From Antedon mediterranea (Eukaryota; Echinodermata; Crinoidea; Comatulida; Antedonidae): a stretch of DNA of 64,000 bases. Numbering within the stretch: position 1 is the first letter of the stretch; every line of letters begins with the position of its first letter. Below are positions 37,452 to 50,115 of this stretch, one piece after another. The notes under the pieces were generated by a model. That model was not told the origin of the DNA. It was given only the letters and a program-made list of their open reading frames with translations, and did no database searches. A program made the translations under genes and the position numbers. The stretch is from the NCBI RefSeq assembly GCF_964355755.1, contig NC_092670.1, forward strand, positions 17,547,201 to 17,611,200, written 5' to 3'.

Positions 37452-39066
37452 ATGGAAAATTATCCGATGATGTACACGGATTTTTCGCATTCTTATTCGT
37501 TTTCTCCGTATCCTAAACGAAGACAGGACCACGATCTAGGAAAGAGACGACGACGAAAGAGTAAATGCCCCAACCAACAACATGACCAACGCCAGGCTGC
37601 CAATATGAGGGAGAGGAAGAGGATGCAGTCGATAAATGATGCATTTGAAGGGCTTAGAGAGCACATACCAACCTTACCGTACGAAAAACGTCTTTCAAAA
37701 GTGGACACGTTAAGACTAGCTATTGGGTATATTGGATTTCTTTCTGAGTTATTGGACAACGATGAGAATTCGAACGAATCCATCCAAGCTTTACGAACAG
37801 AAAAACCGAAAAAGATTATTATTTGTCACAGAGGTATGTACAACTTTATCTATATGTTTAATGTGTATTCGTTGTATTTAGCTAGCAATCAATGTTACAG
37901 TGTAAAGTTATTGATAGTCTGGATCAGAATAATATGTTTCGTTCATATTGTACATATTGTAAATCCAATCATCTTAATACCATTTTTTCAATCATTGCTC
38001 ATTATTGCTTTAAGTTTTAGTGTTCCGAACTTAATTTTTGGCTCAAACTTAGCTTGGTTTTTAAAATGTTATTTGTTCATGTGATTTCATTAAAAGAAAG
38101 TAATATTCCACCTATCATTATATTGTCCAAATACTTTCTTCTAAAAGTTTAACCGAATATGTTTTCTTTAAATATCGCCATCAATTATTGTAAATAATAT
38201 TTAATATAACTTTTAAATGTTATTCTTCATCTGTTTTTACGAAAAGAAGCAAGTAATTTTCTATTAGTATTGTCCAAATGATGTTCCTCCTAAAGTTTAC
38301 CCCAAGTGTTTTTAAATATCACCATCAAATTATTATAAATAATACCGGTAGCCATGCACAACGATTTGTATATCTAACAGTGGATTTGACTTAAATTAAT
38401 TTATTGGAAAATTGTTTAAAATACATACAAAGTCATAACATTATTTGCATTTCCCAGCTTATGAGCTTATCTCCATAAAAACAATTCAAATATTGCGTTA
38501 AATCCTAAAGCATACATTAAAAAAAACAGTATGCCTTAAATATAAACCTATATTAATAATTAAAAATAATAAGCTAGTGCACGTGTTATCTATGCATTAT
38601 TCTAAGATATTTCATCACTATCTTAATCATCATTAATTAATCGCTACTAATTAATAATATATGAACATTGTAGTATAAAATTGTATTATTAATATTATGA
38701 GTTGCACCCACTACTTGTTGACATTGCAAGGTATTGATTACCACGGCCGAATGAAACCATAACAAAGCTATTATAGATTGCCGTTAATTTCCTGTTAACG
38801 AATTATTTTCTTTCGTTTGTCTAGGTTCGCCAACTCCAACAGAAATGGAATACGGAATGCCACCCCTCGCTGGTCACTCACTCTCCTGGTGCAATGAAAA
38901 AAAGGTGTTTAGCTGCAAATCGAATAACACAATGACGGCCAAAGTTTGGACACCGGAGGACCCAAGAGGAGGTGGACATTACTGTCATCTTAAGAGTCCG
39001 GATATTCCACGAGAGACTATTCTACCAGAAGACTCGCTTTTAGAAGGTCATACAATATTACTATAG
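37452..39066 (+). CDS. PTF1A: Ptf1a, pancreas/neural bHLH transcription factor, two exons
   Basis: Exons 37452-37833 and 38825-39066 (phase 1; donor GTATGT, acceptor TTTGTCTAG) give 207 aa. Residues 47-100 form the bHLH: basic part [20 protein letters not shown], then [19 protein letters not shown], nearly identical to vertebrate PTF1A. A basic patch, KRRRRK, lies at 31-36. Exon 1 ends in KKIIICHR and exon 2 supplies [10 protein letters not shown] (140-149) and [10 protein letters not shown] (166-175). These are the C1 and C2 boxes whose tryptophans bind RBPJ in the trimeric PTF1 complex. The protein is therefore expected to bind E-box plus TC-box DNA with an E protein and an RBPJ-type partner in the nucleus. 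In vertebrates PTF1A specifies exocrine pancreas and inhibitory neurons. It is shorter than the human protein (about 328 aa) mainly before the bHLH and between bHLH and C1. The start has ATCATGG context just after the promoter. A 991-bp intron stays open for 84 codons past the donor, so an unspliced reading of 210 aa is an artefact. Confidence 0.96.
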
Positions 39067-39449
39067 AAATGTCATTATGAAAATTATGTTTACGCGAATG
39101 CCGTCTGTAACGGAAATTGCGTATTATAAACTCTAGTACTAATAGACTAACAGTGCCAATAGACTGCCAAGTACTTTGGACCAATAGCTGTCAGTTCTTA
39201 CAAGATAATATTTTTATCCAATATTTGTTTTATCCATATGGTGCAATACTGTTAATATTACGCCAACTATCATGGTTCGTTGAGAATATTTATTATTCGT
39301 ATTATTTATTTAATTTATTCATTCCATTCAATTTAATATGCTTTAGTGACATATAACTAAACACAGTTTTCAAATCTAGATGTTTTAATTTTAACTATTA
39401 AAAATATAACATTGCTGTTTGCATTCAAAGGGTGCCTTATATAGTTGTA

Positions 39450-39455
39450 AATAAA
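39450..39455 (+). terminator. Poly(A) signal of Ptf1a
   Basis: AATAAA about 385 nt after the Ptf1a stop, in AT-rich sequence. It is the first canonical hexamer downstream on this strand that I noticed, giving a 3' UTR of about 0.4 kb. Confidence 0.6.
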
Positions 39456-39628
39456 ATATAATATATTTTCTATAAATTTACGATACAGATTTTTGTTTAA
39501 GAAAGTGTTAGCTTAATGGATTTAAGAGCCATGAACAAGGTTGTGGGTTGGGTAGCTGTCGTATGCGATACACACTGTCATGGTGGGGGGTGGGGGTACT
39601 CTCTAGGACGCGACGTCATGCTTCATGC

Positions 39629-39794
39629 ATAAGGTTTATCGCAAATAGCTTGCACAATGCATGATGGGATGGGTTTGGGAGCAAACATCACGACGCGTAC
39701 GTGCAAACAACAAATCACGTACGTACGTGTTGTGACGTTTGCTCCCAAATCCTTCCCATCATGCATCGCACACGCTATTTGCGATAAACCTTAT
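39629..39794. mobile_element. Near-palindromic MITE (about 165 bp)
   Basis: The left arm is ATAAGGTTTATCGCAAATAG, then GCATGATGGGATGGGTTTGG, then GAGCAAAC. The right arm is the inverse, GTTTGCTCCCAAATCC, CCCATCATGCAT, CTATTTGCGATAAACCTTAT. The centre is CGTACGTACGTG-like. Almost the whole element is stem with very little loop. Confidence 0.9.
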
Positions 39795-39953
39795 TGACAA
39801 TAGGTGATAAATAATAATAATTCATGATGTTTCAATCGCCTAACTAAATAAATTATAGGACATTATTGTAAAGGGGATTCGAGATCAGGTCTATTACTCT
39901 GATATTGCAGTAATTTCTTTATGAGCAAACCAATGTGGTACGATCTCGTGTTT

Positions 39954-40141
39954 AAAGGGTCTTTCACACGTCCTGTTCCGGCACGGTTCCGGTCCGGCGC
40001 CGGCAAATCCAATCGAACGTCAATGTTTTGTTTACGCGCATATCGATTGGCGCATAGCCGCGTAGAGTATCGTGAAAACGAAATATTGGCGTTCGATTCG
40101 CCGGACCGGAACCGTGCCGGAACAGGTGTGAAAGACCCTTT
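39954..40141. mobile_element. MITE with 46-bp GC-rich inverted ends
   Basis: AAAGGGTCTTTCACACGTCC, then TGTTCCGGCACGGTTCCGG, TCCGGCG on the left, and the inverse ending GTGTGAAAGACCCTTT on the right. Three overlapping open frames over it arise from the palindrome. It lies just downstream of the 39629-39794 element. The superfamily is not determined; AAAGGGTCTTTCACAC-like ends are common among animal MITEs. Confidence 0.9.
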
Positions 40142-42299
40142 ACTCCTATGTACCATGACGTCACCACATTATGTTTTATAGACTTTCAGATATCCCACCT
40201 AAGAGGAACGTACTAATATAATGGGTACATTTTTTTAACTGTATTGTTTTGCTGACTTTTACGTTTATTATTTTTAATGAACAATATCGAACTCCTGTAT
40301 TTAAGAAATCAGGGTATTCGAGGGCCAAGGACAATCATTGCAATTTGTAGATTTTTTTAGATATATTATTGTTTCTTCATTATGAGATTTTTATTTGTTT
40401 TAAATTATATTTTAAAAAAAAATGTTTCTGGTATTAATAATGTTACCATAACATTTAAAACTGCTCAAAACATTCCAATTTTAATTTACTGTATATAATT
40501 ACAATTTTTAAAAGCTATATTGTGAAGTAATGTCCATACGATGTCATTACGTCATCTTGAAATGACGTAATATTCAAATGATGTCATTACATCATCATAT
40601 AATCACACAATAACATTTTTTATATAAAGAGTTAAGATAATTTAAATACAATAAAAATTAAATTGAAATGAAATATTAAATATGAGAATATCTTTGTTTT
40701 TATGTTATTGTACTTGTTCAAAGCACCCGATACACAGATCTCACAACTTTTTTTCATTGACAACAATTTTAAAACTTTAACCGTGTCTCGGTATATTGTA
40801 TCTTCAAATTGTCCACAAGGTGTATTTAACTTAACCAATTCGTTAATACAGAGTTATTGGATGCGTATGAAAAAAAAATGAACCCACATGGAACGTGTCT
40901 TGATACTGAGCAAATTGTAGATCAAACGCTCTCTGATGTGCTGTATCATGCCTACATAATATCGTCAATAAACATCTTGTGTCCATGTCTGCTAACGAAA
41001 ACAGCCCCATAGCACATAATATACGGTAATCCCCTGATTATACTACACTATACTAATACTGTACTAATTTACTACCAAGGCAATTTATTGCTTTGCTACT
41101 ACAGTATCACACATGGGATGGAGATTTCTGTCAGAAGACTCGATACTGCATATGTGAATTTGTTTATTGTCGCTATAACAGACATGATACCGCCTATGTA
41201 TCTGGTATACACTGACTCACTCGGAACAACTGTTTCTTTATCCGGTATTTATTTCATTGTATTAATGGTATTATGTTATTAATATAGACTTTAAACGCAG
41301 CGTGAATATCATTTGCATTTTATTTCGTTTTATAGCTATATACACATGTAAACTACAGGTGAAAAAGAATCGATCAATTTTATAGTGATATTTCGCGTGA
41401 ATATTAATTTAACCAAAGAACTGAGAGACTTGTTGTAGCATAAAATTACAGAAAAAAAAGACAACTATGAAACGAAAAAACAAGTGAGTTCCAAATATAT
41501 TCTCACTTAAATATGGGATTGGATGGGTTGCCAACTTGTTCGTTATGCATACTTACTTAAATTTAACTGACACCCTCAACTATATCGTATATCAAGTCAT
41601 GGCTTAATAATAAACATTACCATATCATGTATTACGTTAATAGCCGTCTAATATTTGAAAGACATTTGGGATTTGTTCCTCTCCCACTCGATTCCACGAG
41701 ATATTATTTACAATAGATTCTATGGCCCAGACGACGACCAACGACAAAATATAATTAGTTTAGATGTTTGTATGTAGGCCTATGCCTTTTAAAAAAGATT
41801 CTATAAGGACCAGACGACAATATTACGTTACCTTATAATTAGTTTAGATGTTTGTATGTAGGCCTATGCCTTTTAAAAAAGATTCTATATAAGGTCCAAG
41901 CGACCAAAGACAATAAACCTACGTCCAGGGTAGACGAAAATGGAAAGCTCCCTATTAATAACCATTATTTAAAAAGGTACCGTATTGTCCTGAAATGATG
42001 ATTCTTGGATGTAGACCTATATGCCATTTTTTTAAAGATTAATTGAAAAAAAAAAAATTAAAACAAAAAACAATATCAACCCGTCAGCTGTGTCGTTTCC
42101 ATGACTTTTATTACGGGTATAAAACCTTTCCTATTTTTAATTTAATATTCAATCTATCGTATACGTTTGTTTTGCATACTCGTAAAATACACCACAATAA
42201 ACATTGTAAGGCGTTATTGAATTATTGTGAAAAAAATACCCAGCTTTGTCCACTTTCTTTGCGTTTCAATTCTCTTTGGCCTATAATAGTTCTTTTCTT
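40142..42299. other. Intergenic DNA between Ptf1a and the AF10 homologue, part 1
   Basis: Holds ATGATGTCATTACGTCAT-type CRE-like words repeated at 40539-40595 and a tandem duplication at 41716-41905. No coding exon is supported. Confidence 0.4.
41716..41905. repeat. Tandem duplication, about 105-bp unit
   Basis: Two copies of GATTCTAT, then GACGAC, then TATAATTAGTTTAGATGTTT and GTATGTAGGCCTATGCC followed by TTTTAAAAAAGATTCTAT. A diverged third end (GATGTAGACCTATATGCC, then TTTAAAGATTA) lies near 42008-42042. Confidence 0.85.
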
Positions 42300-42320
42300 A
42301 CTTGGCGATAGAAGACATAT

Positions 42321-42471
42321 TTCACATGCTGACGGGACTGATGTAGTAGTGGACCCAGAAGAGGATGAAACAGTGTTTACGACGACAATATATACATGTG
42401 TACCAAATGAAGTATATACAGATAACCTCTCATTTAGGACGCCTATTCAGGGATCACTTCCATTAACATGA
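42321..42471 (+). CDS. Weak candidate terminal exon, unknown product
   Basis: An open stretch ending at a TGA (42469-42471) sits after TTCTTTTCTTACTTGGCGATAG, which could be a splice acceptor. It encodes an acidic segment (DPEEDE) followed by a Thr- and Tyr-bearing tail ending SLPLT. Its base use is less AT-biased than the upstream part of the same open frame (42043-42300), which looks like noise. No family is recognised and no upstream exon was found. It could equally be chance or a remnant of a mobile element. Confidence 0.2.
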
Positions 42472-43350
42472 GTTCTATTGTGCTAATTAGGAGTGAAAAA
42501 GTGGACACGACGATTATGAAGAGATATGCCTCCGCCGCCTCATTGCGAATTTTAGTACTACTTGCCTCTCGCTCGCCTTAAAGCCTACAAATAAAGTGTC
42601 TCTCCTACGTTCAAAGATGCTCGTTAATTAAAGTGTGTTAATTGACTTGTTTCTACGACGTAATGGCTGATTTCATTTTACAGTAATTTAACCAGCAGTA
42701 AATAATCAATTAGCTGGTGTAATATCAAGCAATCTTCAACTCGTTACTGGGGTAACCATGACGTTTAAATATGAAACAGGTGTCTACGTCAAGAAATTTT
42801 CCCGCGTAGTGTATAACCAAGGAACATGCAACAACAATGATATAAAAACTATATAAAATATTGCTGAATTTGAATAACTGTTATCTTGTTTTATCGCTAT
42901 GTAGGAATTAATTCAATTGTTCTGGCACGAGGCATGGTGATAGTGAATACAGCGATAATGGAGAACAAATAAAGGTCGTACGATAGGTAGATCGGACAAG
43001 ATAAAACAAGAATATTACCGCAATTATACATACTCGCTCGTTAGAATAATACGGACTTATAATACAAATTACTAAAATGGTTTTAAAAACAATTAAGATA
43101 GATTACTTGTCTTTTAGGATTAGTTCAGTTTAGGCTTAGTTATTTAGTTGGATTCATGGAAAAATTAATCGCTTTGCAAACTTTGGTCGGTCACCAACAT
43201 ACTCAGGTATAACTACGGTATGAAAGCGCCCTTAGTCTTTATAGCTTAGAGTATAATGTTAAAGCTTCTGCTTTTATATTTTTCTGTGTAAAATGTTATT
43301 TTCGAATTATTATCACTTACCACTTTTACCCTAAGACAGAAGGAGAGAAA

Positions 43351-43635
43351 AAAGCTTAGTTTCCACGGGACATACGCGCACAAAAGTATTTTGACCAATC
43401 ATAAGACAGTTGATAATATATGTCACTTTTGATCAAAGTTTAAATGCGTTGCATGCACTTCGTCCTTGCGTTGCTTCAAGCTTGGTTTTCCACTAAGAGG
43501 ACGTAAGCACGCACGCGAGTTGACCATTAACAAAGCGACAATTATTATTATTATAATCTATTGCTTGTGATCAACTTAGTTGCGTTGCGCCACAAGAACC
43601 ATGCTTAAAGCGAGGTTCCTACTAGAATATTTTGA
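43351..43635. mobile_element. Two adjacent family A MITEs plus a third partial end
   Basis: First copy about 43351-43475: AAAGCTTAGTTTCCAC at the start, TTTTGACCAATCATAAG inside, and CTTCGTCCTTGCGTTGC at the end. Second copy about 43477-43611: CAAGCTTGGTTTTCCACTAA at the start, GTTGCGTTGCGCCACAAG and AACCATGCTTAAAG at the end. A third start, GCGAGGTTCCTACTAG, follows. Three ends in a row suggest nested or tandem insertion at a preferred site. Confidence 0.68.
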
Positions 43636-45200
43636 ACGCCGTTTCGTTCACCCCTACAATCACCTCTACAAGAAGGATTCAAAATAAAATACGTTCGTAT
43701 AACTAAGAACCAGTAAGATCATCATATAATTATTTACCTAAAAGTATGTGTATAGGCCTACTCAAATAAATGTTGTAGTTAAAAACGTGTACATTTTTGT
43801 TTGATAATGTGTTACACAATACGACATACACCTGTTATAAATCGATTCCGTTTACGTAATAGGCTTATGTGTCATAGGGGGCGTCGTTCAAACTTATGAC
43901 GTGGTAAGTTCTTAGTATTATGACGTAACTCCATAAGTCATGCAAACAATCTTTAAACAATATTCAATAATTATATTACTTAATGTATTGTAATGTATAA
44001 GTAAGGCTTTACTGCTTTAATTTAACATAAAACAGCTATTGATACGAATACGTAGACACAGGAACGATTTTATTATTTGTTAATGAGGGGAAGGGGTAAT
44101 TGTTGAGGGAGAAAAGTGATATGGATTCAAAACCACCACCACACCCCCTCCCCACCCTTTGTATATCGGGACATGTTTGCCATTAACATACCTCGACCCC
44201 ATTTTCTCCTAAATTTAAAGCAGAAAGAGAATGTTACCATTAATTTTATCCCGGACACGTCATCCTTTACTTCAAAATCCTAAATCCGCACTAGATTACA
44301 CTATTTGCTATGTTGGGTTCTAACTGGAAAACTGCAATAGCCATCAGCACATGCAGTGATATTAATATCTCACAGGTACCAGAAATGTATCATAAATATG
44401 ATTGACAGTTTTTGTTCCCACCAAACATTCAAATAAATCTCAAGTGGTCGCATATCAGTAGTCTCAATGAGTGGTCCACAATTAAACCAAATGCACCAAA
44501 AATAGGTAACAATAACTAATCTAAAAGCACTTCAACAAACTTGAGCTATTACTGGCCTTTCAGACGGCTACTTAATATTTGAAGTAATAATATCCACAAT
44601 ACATATACTGATAACGCCTGAATATTGCACCGAGTGGTGACGTCAGTCAAACGCGCATTGGACACGCACGGAGAAGAATATATCAAAAAGTAGAGTTTGT
44701 TCAACAAAATGTGCGGTATAATTGGGATAATTATTATAGGTTTATAGATTGAGAAATAGATCGGAAATATTGAATCAATTACCATTTGTTGACGAATTGC
44801 TTTTCATAGTTTAGTTCAGCTGTGTTTAATTAACAAAATAATCACAATCCTAATTAATTAATATTAGAAATTATTATATAAAAAAGTACCGATGAACAAA
44901 TGATAATACCAAACGGTCAAATTATTTGAGGCCTGTCATCACAAAAGCCGCGCTTAGTCGCAACCCTCACTGTCGAGACAAGCCTTGAAGTTCACAACTT
45001 GAAAAAAAAAAACAAGACCTATCCATGTTTCAAGTCGAAAATCACGATTCAGTAACCGACGGATGGTAAGTATAGACAATGACGTCATAGAACCCACTGT
45101 CGGGAAAAATTACTCGTGACACCCCTATTTATGGGAAACTTTCCAAAGGGAAATATATATTGTTAACACTACAAGCCAAGCTATATTCAGGGGAACACCC

Positions 45201-45472
45201 GTATTAAAGATTTTCCCCAAAAAACATGAAAGATGGGTTCGTAAAATAATACTTTGGATAGGCCATTTTTCAGATAACTGCTGTAGGAAACCCAACAAAA
45301 CAATGATTTTACTTATAAAAAAACAAAATATATGTTTTTAACAAAAATCCTCCGACAGACCATTTCAGTTTTTTTCAGATAAATAAATTTGTTTCCGATC
45401 TTATTTTTGTTAAAAAAGTAAAGTAAATAACTATTATGTGACATTAAAATTATTTTTTCAGGGGGACAATAT
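45201..45472. mobile_element. MITE, family B, copy 3
   Basis: GTATTAAAGATTTTCCCC, then AAAACATGAAAGA, ATACTTTGGATAGGCCATTT, TTATGTGACATTAAAATTAT and the end TTTTTTCAGGGGGACAAT. Same order as copies 1 and 2, so all three derive from one family. Confidence 0.62.
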
Positions 45473-46253
45473 TTCTTTAATTTAAGGTAGGCTTACTTCA
45501 TCAAGGCTTCTATGAGTGGATGACGAGTTGGGAGCAGGAACGCTAGTAGACCAAACCCAGTACCGTTTTGATTACGATCATGCGAGAAATTACCTCACGA
45601 CACAAATAGAAAAGTATATAGGCCTACTGTATACTTATTTATATTCTTTTTTTTCTAGACATGCTTGTTAATTTGATTTTTTTTATGTTTTGTATTGTTA
45701 TTGTATTTTAGTTATTTGCATTTTGTTTACGATCGATTTGTTTGTTTTTTTGTTGGTACACCTGAAAAGTTAAGTGCATGTTCAGTATATCATTCTTTCA
45801 TTTGACGTAAAACGTCATATTTACCAGATAGATTATATAGACACCTTAACATTATGCTTGATTTTATGTCAAATTAGTAACGGCATGTTATATATGTGTC
45901 TATGTACCATACATGAATAATGTGTCGAAACAGATGATCACACTCACAGTTAACAGAGCTATATTTAGAATGATAAGGTGAGTAGTACATATTGAACAAA
46001 AACGTATTCATACTGTTCTTAACTCATAAGAACTAGAAAACGTGTTTGTGATTGGAGCAAAAACAAAAACAACGTGAACAGCAATTGCGAAAAAATGAGC
46101 GCATTGAAAAAATCAACATCTTTAAAATGTTAATTTTAATTTAGTTTATATAAGTTTATAGTCGATAGAAAGTATTGACTATGCTATAAGTCACTTATTG
46201 ATTTTTTTTTTTTTAAAGACACGTCATCAACAACCCACTGAGACGACCTGGTT

Positions 46254-46322
46254 CTGTACGAGTTTAACGCGCTGTACGAGTTTAACGCGCTGTGCGAGTT
46301 TAACGCGCTGTACGAGTTTCAC
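46254..46322. repeat. 18-bp tandem repeat, about four copies
   Basis: Unit CTGTACGAGTTTAACGCG. The third copy reads CTGTGCGAG and the last ends in TTTCACATCG. It lies after a T-run at 46202-46214. Confidence 0.9.
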
Positions 46323-49091
46323 ATCGATGGTTAGAACTGACACTTTCGTCTTATTTTAGTTTATACAGCATTTTGCTAGGGTCTGGTTGCGCATGAGCTC
46401 AGTTTGTGCGCTGACTAAATGTATAGCAGTTTGTACAACAATTATTCCTATGTTCACAATGTATGCACTTAAGTTTTACAAGAGATAATAATATATATAG
46501 GGGCCTGCCTCCTTTTGTTTTATTATTACAGATTTTCGACTGGGTACAAACGTGAAAATAACGAACTTGTTTTCACTTTTCCACATTCATGCTTTAGTAG
46601 CTCTAATACTTAATAGGCCTGATTAATGACTTCTTAATAGAGACATTTAAATCAATTATTTTCTTGTTAATGTGATCTCCTTAAAGATGCAAAGGTAATT
46701 AAATACAGTTTAATCACCAATACATTCATTAAATGTAATTATGAGAATTATCTCATGGTGGAACTCACTTCAAGTTTTAAGAGGTTTAGCTTCTAACGCC
46801 TCGCCCGGCTTATAACCAACGCACGTGATGAGGAGGCCCACGCGCGGGCTATAGACAGAAATAGAAGATGATTAGAATATAAGCAATGGTTTAGCAAGAT
46901 TATAGCCTAAACTTTCTGCTTGTCGCGTGCACCTGGAAGCATAACCAGGCCTAACGACGCCTAAACCATTCACCTGTCGTCTAGAAGATGTGTGGTGGAA
47001 GCGCTAAAGGAGTCGGAGGACGGGTAGAACTTGGATAGTGACACTTGTCGCTAAACTGTTCATTGTTTTGAGAAAAGACAGGCATGTGGACGGAGTCCAG
47101 TAAGCGATGATTGTAAGCAATACTCAATTATCTCAACCAATGATATAAGCTAGGAACAAACAATAACTATGCTTAGAAAGCTTTGTTCAGAATCAGAAAG
47201 ATTTCTATTCGTTTCTGATTGGTTAATATGCAAAACCGGCTGGGCGGACAGACTTATCCAATACTCTTTGTCTAGCAAATAAGGCCACCATTTTTCAACT
47301 TTAACTTATGAAATCACCTGCTGTTATTGCTAAATTAATTGCCAAGTCAACTGGTCGGAATTTTTTTTGGTGCTTCAACCTCGTTCAACGATAATAGGAC
47401 CCTGATTTGTTCATCGTCTAACCCAACGCGCCTATTTTACTAACCACAGTGTATTTGACATGGGCCATGTTCTTTCTACGTCATCAGTTGTTGTATAGAA
47501 CACAAAGACCTGAGAGAGAGAGTGAATCAATTATCTTACAATCAGCAGATGTCTATAACAATTAGGCAAACAGAACCAGTATACTAAAAGCAACTTGAAC
47601 GAGATGATCATCATCTTATAGAAGTTGACGAGTGTACACGACATGTGCTAAACTCCTTGAGAATAGCACCACAATGAGTTAATGTTAGCCTATCAGGAAC
47701 TACATCTAACACTAACATATGTGTATACAGTACACAATCAAGAGTGTGTACAGTTGGCTATATGAACGGCGACAATAAAAGCGCTTTAATGACGTTGCTA
47801 TAAAAACGACCATAAATCGTCACCGCCTCGTTTCAGTTGTATCTACGACTATAATATACATATTTATTGTATTTATAGTGAATTTATATACGTATGTACT
47901 AGGTTACTAATTATTATGCATAAAGGTGTATTTTCTGTATTGAAAAAAATTGTTTTTAGTAAAAAAAAATCGTTTATTCTGAAAATAATCAGAATTTTTT
48001 TTCCAAATCTTAATAATGAATTGTAGAAAACTATTTATAATGTTATACATATAGTTATTAGTTACTTTTACCACATATAGGACCTATAAATCCAAAACCG
48101 TTTACCCCGTTTCGTTTAAACACTCCGAAAACACTTTTTAACAACTTTTAAAATAGTTTTACAAAACTTTTTCCAAGTAAAGAAAGTTTTCGCGCATGCG
48201 CTTGTAATTAACCAATCAAGCATGACAATTCTTAACAATAAAGTAGAATGAAAGAGGGAGACATCTAGCTATGTAACATAGCAATGCACAGTCTTATGTC
48301 AATCGGGTGTCGGCGGGAAAAGTACCGTCTGTTTGACGTTGAATTTACTCTATACCCAGCTGTGAAACAGGACGTGTGCCTAAAAATATAATTATTTTTT
48401 TTAGAAATTAAAGCAAAATATTACAATAATCAATTATTGTTGTATTATGATTACAGGAATTAAAGGTCCAAATAAGGCAATACCAATGCATCTTATTCTT
48501 CGAAATGACTTAGAAATGTTGCTTATTGTCAAGAGAGACTTAAGTAAACAGACAAGTAAAATAAATTCATTTAAAATAATCTTATTTAAAATTAATTAAA
48601 TTCGAATGTTCTTACGGTTAATCATGAACTTTTATTTCATACTATACCGGCACTTGTATTATTTCATTATTCATTAAAACGATGACTTACGCGTAAGACC
48701 TCAATGATGCGCTCTTCTATTCGGCTCTAATTATTATAAATTAAGTTAAATGCAATTATCAATACTTTAATAGAATTAATCGAAAACTGCAGCATCATCA
48801 GAACAACAAAACACAACTGTAAAATATGAAAAAGAAAATATTATCGGGAACACAAGGCCATTATGCCGTATTGGTTGGTATAATCATGGAGTAAAGAAAC
48901 TCCATGGTATAATATTAAATTATAGTTGCCCCTTAATAGACACAGTGTTTTTCTGAAATGAAAACTTACGTTTGAAATATATTTGAGATTGAGTTATATT
49001 GTGAGAATTTTAACTGAAGTCAGTTAATCTCCTTAGTTATAATTAATTCATTGTTTTGGATATTGATATTGACTGTTCACGAACACACAAA

Positions 49092-49176
49092 CGCAACCAA
49101 CACACAGTGTAGAGTAGATATTTCACAATAACGCAACCAACACACAGTGTGTAGAGTAGATATTTCACAATAATAC
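49092..49176. repeat. Tandem duplication of about 48 bp
   Basis: ACGCAACCAACACACAGTGT, with GTAGAGTAGATATTTCACA after it, occurs twice. The second copy has an extra GT. Confidence 0.85.
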
Positions 49177-50067
49177 CACTGATGATTTTTAATGTCACAT
49201 ATCATTGAGGAAAACAATTTAGAAAACAAATATAGACTTACTTAATCGAGAAGAATGACTAATAATATGTTGATTTTGTCGCGCGTTGAGGTTGTAAAAT
49301 GGTAAGGATGGAAAAAGACCTTTAGGGTTACGTACCAGCTGATCGAGGCACGTCAAATTGAATAGCGACCGGAAACAAGGTTGGATTTAAATTTAGACAC
49401 AAACCATACGACGCAATGTGATGATTATATCACTCGGAGAATTGAACGACCAATTGTCACACGTGACTCTAGTACAATTTGACACGGTATTAACACACCG
49501 TGAATACAGGTGTTTTTATTGCAATAGGTCTAGCGTATATCATCGGTAGAGTACGAATAAAATAAAAAGATATTGAAAAAGTAATTTACATTATACACAG
49601 TTTAGAGGCAAAGCGGATACATACCGCTCGGATTGAATCCCAAAGCCCGCAGTATTCAAACTTAAAACTTTGAGTTAGTTAATCTCTGAATAACACGCAA
49701 CACAATAAGCAACATAATAAAATAATAAGTGATATGCCCATAATATATTGAAGAAGGCCCATTAATTTTTGTTTCATTGTTCTAATGCTATTGTAAGCCT
49801 ACGTCCTTGAAAATCTTTATGAACTAAAGGAAAAATTATATATGTTTACCAATTTTCCCGTGTTCTTATGATAGATGTAACCATAAAGAAATAATACTGA
49901 CTTTAAACTTTAAGTTTAAACAGAAAGTTTGCAAAGAAAAGGAAGAAAGAAAACAATTATTTACCTTGAGGGCGCTAACTTGTGTAATTGAGCATGCGTA
50001 GTAAGGTAAAAAGAAAGCCTAACAAAATGGCTTGTGATTAAAAACAAGCTTTTGGACAGTGGTCAAA

Positions 50068-50109
50068 ATGGAGATTTTGGAATCCAAATCTATGCCTTTT
50101 AAGTTATAG
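50068..50109 (+). promoter_or_regulatory. Upstream open reading frame before the AF10-homologue start
   Basis: An ATG at 50068 opens a 13-codon frame closed by TAG at 50107-50109, six bases before the predicted start at 50116. A second ATG inside it (50092) shares the stop. If this stretch is in the mRNA, scanning ribosomes would meet it first and yield of the main protein would depend on reinitiation or leaky scanning. Whether 50068-50115 is transcribed as 5' UTR is not shown. Confidence 0.4.
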
Positions 50110-50115
50110 TTCGGA

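Larger units (their letters stand above)
43636..49990. other. Intergenic DNA between Ptf1a and the AF10 homologue, part 2
   Basis: No gene or RNA recognised. It holds a family B MITE (45201-45472), an 18-bp tandem repeat (46254-46322) and a duplicated 50-bp unit (49092-49176). The part at 46790-47050 is locally GC-richer but has no open frame of note. Confidence 0.4.

Noticed and set aside
37834-38084. Ptf1a frame read through to a 210-aa product
   Set aside because: A consensus donor GTATGT follows the conserved IIICHRG end and exon 2 restores the C1 and C2 boxes in the right phase; the extension is intronic.
39863-40181. Three overlapping open frames with PxRFRSG repeats
   Set aside because: They arise from the GC-rich palindromic MITE and read its two arms.
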